A stretch of 64,000 nt of DNA from Streptomyces flaveolus (lineage in GTDB: Bacteria; Actinomycetota; Actinomycetes; Streptomycetales; Streptomycetaceae). Below, in pieces: positions 59,789 through 64,000 of the stretch; the first letter of the stretch is position 1; the number at the start of each line of letters is the position of its first letter. Both the position numbers and the translations under genes were made by a program. The DNA lies in the NCBI RefSeq assembly GCF_000716535.1, contig NZ_JNWV01000050.1, positions 33,295-97,294 of the forward strand. Reading direction: 5' to 3'. Below the pieces are notes generated by a model. That model was not told where the DNA came from, searched no databases, and worked only from the letters and a program-made list of their open reading frames with translations.

Positions 59789-60847
59789 TCAGGCCAGGCC
59801 GAGGCGCTCGGCCGCGGTGGCCGCGTCGACCGGGACGGTGACCGGCTGCGGGGCACCGGCGACGGCCCAGTCGGGGTCCTTCAGACCGTTGCCGGTGACG
59901 GTGCACACGATGCGCTGGCCCGGGTCCACCTTGCCCTGCTCGGCGGCCTTGAGCAGACCGGCCACGGAGGCGGCGGAGGCGGGCTCCACGAAGACGCCCT
60001 CCTGCGCGGCCAACAGACGGTAGGCGCGCAGGATCTCACGGTCCGTCACCTCGTCGATGGCACCGCCGGACTCGTCCCGCGCGGCCAGGGCGTAACTCCA
60101 GGACGCGGGGTTGCCGATGCGGATGGCGGTGGCGATGGTCGACGGGTCCTTGACGACCTCACCGCGCACGATCGGGGCACTGCCGGACGCCTGGAAACCC
60201 CACATACGGGGGGTCCTGCCGGCGATGCCGTCGGCGGCGTACTCCTTGTAACCCTTCCAGTAGGCCGTGATGTTGCCCGCGTTGCCGACCGGGAGGACGT
60301 GGATGTCGGGCGCGTCGCCGAGCATGTCCACGATCTCGAAGGCAGCCGTCTTCTGGCCCTCGATGCGCACCGGGTTGACCGAATTCACCAGCGCCACGGG
60401 GTAGTTCTCGCTCAGTGCGCGCGCCAGGGTGAGGCAGTCGTCGAAGTTGCCGTCGACCTGGAGGATCTTCGCGCCGTGCACGAGGGCCTGGCCCATCTTG
60501 CCGAGGGCGATCTTCCCCTGCGGCACGAGCACGGCGGAGACCATGCCGGCCCGCACGGCGTACGCGGCGGCGGAGGCGGACGTGTTGCCCGTGGAGGCGC
60601 AGATGACGGCCTTCGCCCCCTCCTCCTTGGCCTTGCTGATGGCCATGGTCATGCCGCGGTCCTTGAAGGACCCGGTGGGGTTGGCCCCCTCCACCTTCAG
60701 GTGGACCTCACAGCCCGTGCGCTCGGAGAGCACCTGCGCGGGCACGAGGGGCGTGCCGCCCTCACGGAGCGTCACGACCGGCGTGGTGTCGGAGACCGGC
60801 AGCCTGTCCCGGTACTCCTCGATGATTCCGCGCCACTGGTGGGTCAT
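59789..60847 (-). CDS. thrC: threonine synthase
   Basis: A 352-residue PLP enzyme, last step of threonine synthesis. PLP Lys62 in [11 protein letters not shown]; phosphate-binding [13 protein letters not shown]. It begins 6 bp after the hom stop (ATG at 60847), so hom-thrC form one operon and probably thrB is separately transcribed or read through. Confidence 0.96.
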   Translation of the reverse strand: MTHQWRGIIEEYRDRLPVSDTTPVVTLREGGTPLVPAQVLSERTGCEVHLKVEGANPTGSFKDRGMTMAISKAKEEGAKAVICASTGNTSASAAAYAVRAGMVSAVLVPQGKIALGKMGQALVHGAKILQVDGNFDDCLTLARALSENYPVALVNSVNPVRIEGQKTAAFEIVDMLGDAPDIHVLPVGNAGNITAYWKGYKEYAADGIAGRTPRMWGFQASGSAPIVRGEVVKDPSTIATAIRIGNPASWSYALAARDESGGAIDEVTDREILRAYRLLAAQEGVFVEPASAASVAGLLKAAEQGKVDPGQRIVCTVTGNGLKDPDWAVAGAPQPVTVPVDAATAAERLGLA

Positions 60848-60853
60848 TGCTGG

Positions 60854-62146
60854 TTACTCTCCTTCAACCCGCATGATGCTGGCGACACCCCGCACGGTGT
60901 CGAGCTTGCGCAGTGCCTCGACGGTCCCGGAGAGGGAGGCGTCGGAGGCCCGGTGGGTGACGACGACGAGGGAGGCCTCGCCGTCCTTGCCCTGCTGCCG
61001 AACCGTGTCGATCGACACGCCGTGCTCGGCGAAGACGGTGGCGACCTGGGCGAGCACGCCCGGTTTGTCGGCCACGTCGAGGCTGATGTGGTACCGGGTG
61101 ACGACCTCGCCCATCGGGGAGACGGTCAGGTCGGCGTACGCCGACTCGCCCGGCCCGGTGGCGCCGTTCAGCCGGTTGCGGCAGACGGCGACCAGGTCGC
61201 CGAGCACGGCCGAGGCGGTGGGCGAACCACCGGCGCCCGGACCGTAGAACATGAGCTGGCCGGCGGCGTCGCTCTCCACGAAAACGGCGTTGTACGCGCC
61301 GCGCACGGAGGCGAGCGGGTGGCTGAGCGGGATCATCGCGGGGTGCACGCGCGCGGTGACGGACGTACCGTCCGCGGACCGCTCGCAGATGGCGAGCAGC
61401 TTGATGGTGCAGCCCATCTCCTTGGCGGAGCGGAAGTCGGCGGCGGTGACCTCGGTCATGCCCTCGCGGTAGACGTCGTCGAGGCGCACGCGCGTGTGGA
61501 AGGCGATCCCGGCGAGGATGGCGGCCTTGGCGGCGGCGTCGAAGCCTTCGACGTCGGCGGTCGGGTCCGCCTCGGCGTACCCCAGGGCGGTGGCCTCGTC
61601 CAGGGCCTCCTGGTACCCGGCGCCGGTCGAGTCCATCTTGTCGAGGATGAAGTTGGTGGTGCCGTTGACGATGCCGAGCACGCGGTTGACCTTGTCACCG
61701 GCGAGGGACTCGCGCAGCGGCCGGATCAGCGGGATGGCACCGGCGACGGCGGCCTCGTAGTAGAGGTCGCGGCCGTGCTCCTCGGCGGCGGCGTGCAGGG
61801 CGGCCCCGTCCTGGGCGAGCAGGGCCTTGTTGGCGGAGACGACGGAGGCACCGTGCTCGAAGGCGGTGGTGATGAGGGACCGGGCGGGCTCGATCCCGCC
61901 GATCACCTCGACCACGACGTCGATGTCCCCGCGTTTGACGAGGGCGGTGGCGTCGGTGGTGACGAGGGAGGGGTCGATGCCCTCACGCACCTTGGCGGGC
62001 CGCCGTACGGCCACGCCCGCGAGCTCCACGGGCGCCCCGATCCTCGCGGCGAGGTCGTCGGCGTGCGTCGTCATGATGCGCGCCACCTCTGAGCCGACCA
62101 CTCCACAGCCCAGCAGCGCCACCTTCAGCGGACGCGTACGCATCAT
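60854..62146 (-). CDS. hom: homoserine dehydrogenase
   Basis: A 430-residue NAD(P)-dependent enzyme of the aspartate family. Rossmann motif LLGCGVVGS (11-19), catalytic region NGTTNFILDKM and ALGYAEADPTADVEG, and a C-terminal ACT domain (about 350-430, VADKPGVLAQVATVF) for feedback by threonine. Two ATG codons in a row; GAGG lies 4 nt before the first. Confidence 0.96.
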   Translation of the reverse strand: MMRTRPLKVALLGCGVVGSEVARIMTTHADDLAARIGAPVELAGVAVRRPAKVREGIDPSLVTTDATALVKRGDIDVVVEVIGGIEPARSLITTAFEHGASVVSANKALLAQDGAALHAAAEEHGRDLYYEAAVAGAIPLIRPLRESLAGDKVNRVLGIVNGTTNFILDKMDSTGAGYQEALDEATALGYAEADPTADVEGFDAAAKAAILAGIAFHTRVRLDDVYREGMTEVTAADFRSAKEMGCTIKLLAICERSADGTSVTARVHPAMIPLSHPLASVRGAYNAVFVESDAAGQLMFYGPGAGGSPTASAVLGDLVAVCRNRLNGATGPGESAYADLTVSPMGEVVTRYHISLDVADKPGVLAQVATVFAEHGVSIDTVRQQGKDGEASLVVVTHRASDASLSGTVEALRKLDTVRGVASIMRVEGE

Positions 62147-62302
62147 CCGACCTCGTTTCCTCTTACCGTCTACGGTTGGACCAGTCTCACTCACCGGACG
62201 GGAGTTTCTACCCTTCGTCCGGATCGTGAGACATCTATTTCATTTGTACGGGACCGCGGGACCGCAGATCTTCCGGCCCCTCCCACGGGGCGGCCGTCCG
62301 GG

Positions 62303-63694
62303 TCACCCGACGTCGAGACGCAGGAGGTCCTCCTCCGTCTCCCGGCGGACGATCACCCGCGCCTCGCCGTCCCGTACGGCGACGACGGGCGGCCGGAGCA
62401 CGTGGTTGTAGTTGCTGGCCATGGACCGGCAGTACGCGCCCGTGGCCGGTACGGCGATCAGGTCGCCCGGCGCCAGGTCCGAGGGCAGGAACGCGTCCTT
62501 GACCACGATGTCCCCGCTCTCGCAGTGCTTGCCGACGACACGGGCGAGCATCGGCTCGGCGTCGGACGCGCGGGACACGAGGGCGACGCTGTACTCGGCG
62601 TCGTACAGAGCGGTCCGGATGTTGTCCGACATGCCGCCGTCGACGGAGACGTACGTGCGCAGCCCGTCGAGCGGCTTGACCGTGCCGACCTCGTAGAGCG
62701 TGAAGGCGGTGGGGCCGACGATGGCGCGCCCGGGCTCGACGGAGATCCGGGGCGTGCGCAGCCGGGCGGCCTCGCACTCACGCGTGACGATCTCGGTGAG
62801 CGCCTTGGCGATCTCGTGCGGCTCCCGAGGGTCGTCGTCACTGGTGTAGGCGATGCCGAGCCCGCCGCCCAGGTCGATCTCCGGCAGCTCCACGCCGTGC
62901 TCGTCCCGGATGTCCTTGAGCAGCCCTACGACACGGTGGGCGGCGACCTCGAAGCCCGACATGTCGAAGATCTGCGACCCGATGTGGGAGTGGATGCCGA
63001 TCAGCTCCAGCCCGTCGAGCTGCAGGGCCCGCCGTACGGCCTCGGCGGCCTGCCCCCCGGCGAGCGGGATCCCGAACTTCTGGTCCTCGTGGGCGGTGGC
63101 GATGAACTCGTGGGTGTGCGCCTCCACCCCCACGGTGATCCGGATCTGAACCTTCTGCCGCTTGCCGAGCGACTGCGCGACATGGGCGACCCGCACGATC
63201 TCCTGGAAGGAGTCGAGCACGATCCGCCCGACACCGGCCTCGACGGCCCGGGTGATCTCCGCGACGGACTTGTTGTTGCCGTGGAAGGCGATGCGCTCGG
63301 CGGGCATCCCGGCGGACAGCGCGGTGGCCAGCTCGCCACCGGAGCAGACGTCCAGATTGAGGCCCTCCTCGTCCAGCCACCGCACGACGGCCCGGGAGAG
63401 GAAGGCCTTCCCGGCGTAGAAGACATCGGCGTCCGGTCCGAACGCGGTACGCCAAGCGCGCGCCCGGGACCGGAAATCGGCCTCGTCGAGCACATAGGCG
63501 GGAGTGCCGAACTCCTCGGCGAGCCGGCTGACGGGGATTCCGCAGACGGTGACCACGCCGTCGTCGCCGCGCGAGACGGTCTGGGCCCACACCTTCTGGT
63601 CCAGGGCGTTGAGGTCGGCGGGCGGCGCGGAGTAGTGCCCCTCGGGCAGGACGTCGGCGTGACGGGGCCCGGCGGGATGGGCGGAACGGCTCAT
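62303..63694 (-). CDS. lysA: diaminopimelate decarboxylase
   Basis: A 463-residue PLP enzyme forming lysine from meso-diaminopimelate. PLP Lys96 in [18 protein letters not shown] motif binds phosphate; CESGDI supplies the Cys from the neighbouring subunit. Lies upstream of hom by 156 bp, which contain no terminator I can see. Confidence 0.96.
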   Translation of the reverse strand: MSRSAHPAGPRHADVLPEGHYSAPPADLNALDQKVWAQTVSRGDDGVVTVCGIPVSRLAEEFGTPAYVLDEADFRSRARAWRTAFGPDADVFYAGKAFLSRAVVRWLDEEGLNLDVCSGGELATALSAGMPAERIAFHGNNKSVAEITRAVEAGVGRIVLDSFQEIVRVAHVAQSLGKRQKVQIRITVGVEAHTHEFIATAHEDQKFGIPLAGGQAAEAVRRALQLDGLELIGIHSHIGSQIFDMSGFEVAAHRVVGLLKDIRDEHGVELPEIDLGGGLGIAYTSDDDPREPHEIAKALTEIVTRECEAARLRTPRISVEPGRAIVGPTAFTLYEVGTVKPLDGLRTYVSVDGGMSDNIRTALYDAEYSVALVSRASDAEPMLARVVGKHCESGDIVVKDAFLPSDLAPGDLIAVPATGAYCRSMASNYNHVLRPPVVAVRDGEARVIVRRETEEDLLRLDVG

Positions 63695-63747
63695 GACGTG
63701 ACTCTCAGACTCTCTGTCTCTCTCCGGGGCACATCTGCTCGCGCGCC

Positions 63748-64000
63748 TCAGAGGTGTTCGGGTGCGTCGATGCCGAGCAGGGACAGGCCGCCGGCCAGCA
63801 CCGTCCCGGCAGCTTCGGCGAGGGCCAGCCGGGCACGGTGGGCGGCCGAGGGTTTCTCCTCGCCGACAGGAAGCACGGAAGGCAACAGAGGCAGCACGGC
63901 ATCGGCGACGGTGACGAGATGCCGGGCAAGCCGGTCCGGGGCACGACGGGTGGCGGCCACGGCGAGGATGCGGGGGTGGGCGGCTAGGGGGGTCAGGAGG
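63748..64000 (-). CDS. C-terminal end of an ArgS-related anticodon-binding protein (5' part outside window)
   Basis: The last 83 codons are visible. The end, [20 protein letters not shown], matches the DALR anticodon-binding helix bundle at the end of arginyl-tRNA synthetase (compare VLANGLGLLGVSAPERM of ArgS as I recall it). In Streptomyces the gene beside lysA is usually an ArgS-related protein (NrtL) rather than ArgS itself; the visible part cannot decide. It precedes lysA by 53 bp. Confidence 0.75.
   Translation of the reverse strand, partial: LLTPLAAHPRILAVAATRRAPDRLARHLVTVADAVLPLLPSVLPVGEEKPSAAHRARLALAEAAGTVLAGGLSLLGIDAPEHL

Overview
The window is chromosomal DNA of a Streptomyces species. 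The evidence is the very high GC content with strong third-position GC bias, many GTG and TTG starts, and a gene order that, from memory, matches the conserved core of Streptomyces chromosomes (roughly SCO5415 down to SCO5352 of S. coelicolor). Family names below come from reading the translations and recalling families; no database search was run.

Region 1 (1-13 kb) holds an isobutyryl-CoA mutase large subunit (cut by the window edge), two DUF3817 membrane proteins, a TetR-controlled SRPBCC/DUF4166 operon with two palindromic operators, three tandem AIM24-family genes next to an AbsC-like MarR regulator, an MFS exporter, and the acyl-CoA genes meaB, thiolase and methylmalonyl-CoA epimerase. 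With the PduO-type cobalamin adenosyltransferase at 35 kb and the 3-hydroxyacyl-CoA dehydrogenase at 31 kb, these form a dispersed B12-dependent short-chain acyl-CoA module. Region 2 (13-18 kb) encodes the polar-growth coiled-coil proteins Scy and FilP. Here scy carries a fresh 126-bp internal duplication followed directly by an apparent one-base deletion that breaks the frame.

Region 3 (18-39 kb) is more variable. It has a PQQ-propeller membrane protein, two ABC-2 transporter pairs, a zinc-motif small protein, a luciferase-like monooxygenase, NucS mismatch endonuclease, a large ATP-binding protein with a Gly/Thr repeat tail, a STAS protein, an XRE/DUF397 regulator pair and a chitinase with a classic double-repeat promoter. 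Two head-to-head gene pairs in this region (TetR/ABC ATPase at 33.5 kb, membrane protein/response regulator at 36.7 kb) have both lost their facing 5' ends.

Region 4 (39-54.4 kb, all minus strand) is housekeeping: atpIBEFHAGDC, a WecA/TagO-like transferase, a divergent serine hydroxymethyltransferase, a low-molecular-weight phosphatase homologue whose nucleophilic Cys reads as Ser, a Sua5-type enzyme, prmC, prfA and rpmE. Region 5 (54.5-64 kb, minus strand) has an LCP cell-wall ligase, rho (followed by its own strong intrinsic terminator), thrB, thrC, hom, lysA and the 3' end of an ArgS-related gene, which is the aspartate-family amino acid block.

I saw no tRNA, rRNA, CRISPR array, insertion sequence or complete phage. 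The most useful leads are the two mirrored 5' truncations, the scy duplication plus frameshift, the Cys-to-Ser phosphatase, the His-His serine hydroxymethyltransferase, the AIM24 trio with a Cys/His cluster, the degenerate copies of the meaB 3' end, and the icmA and TetR palindromes.
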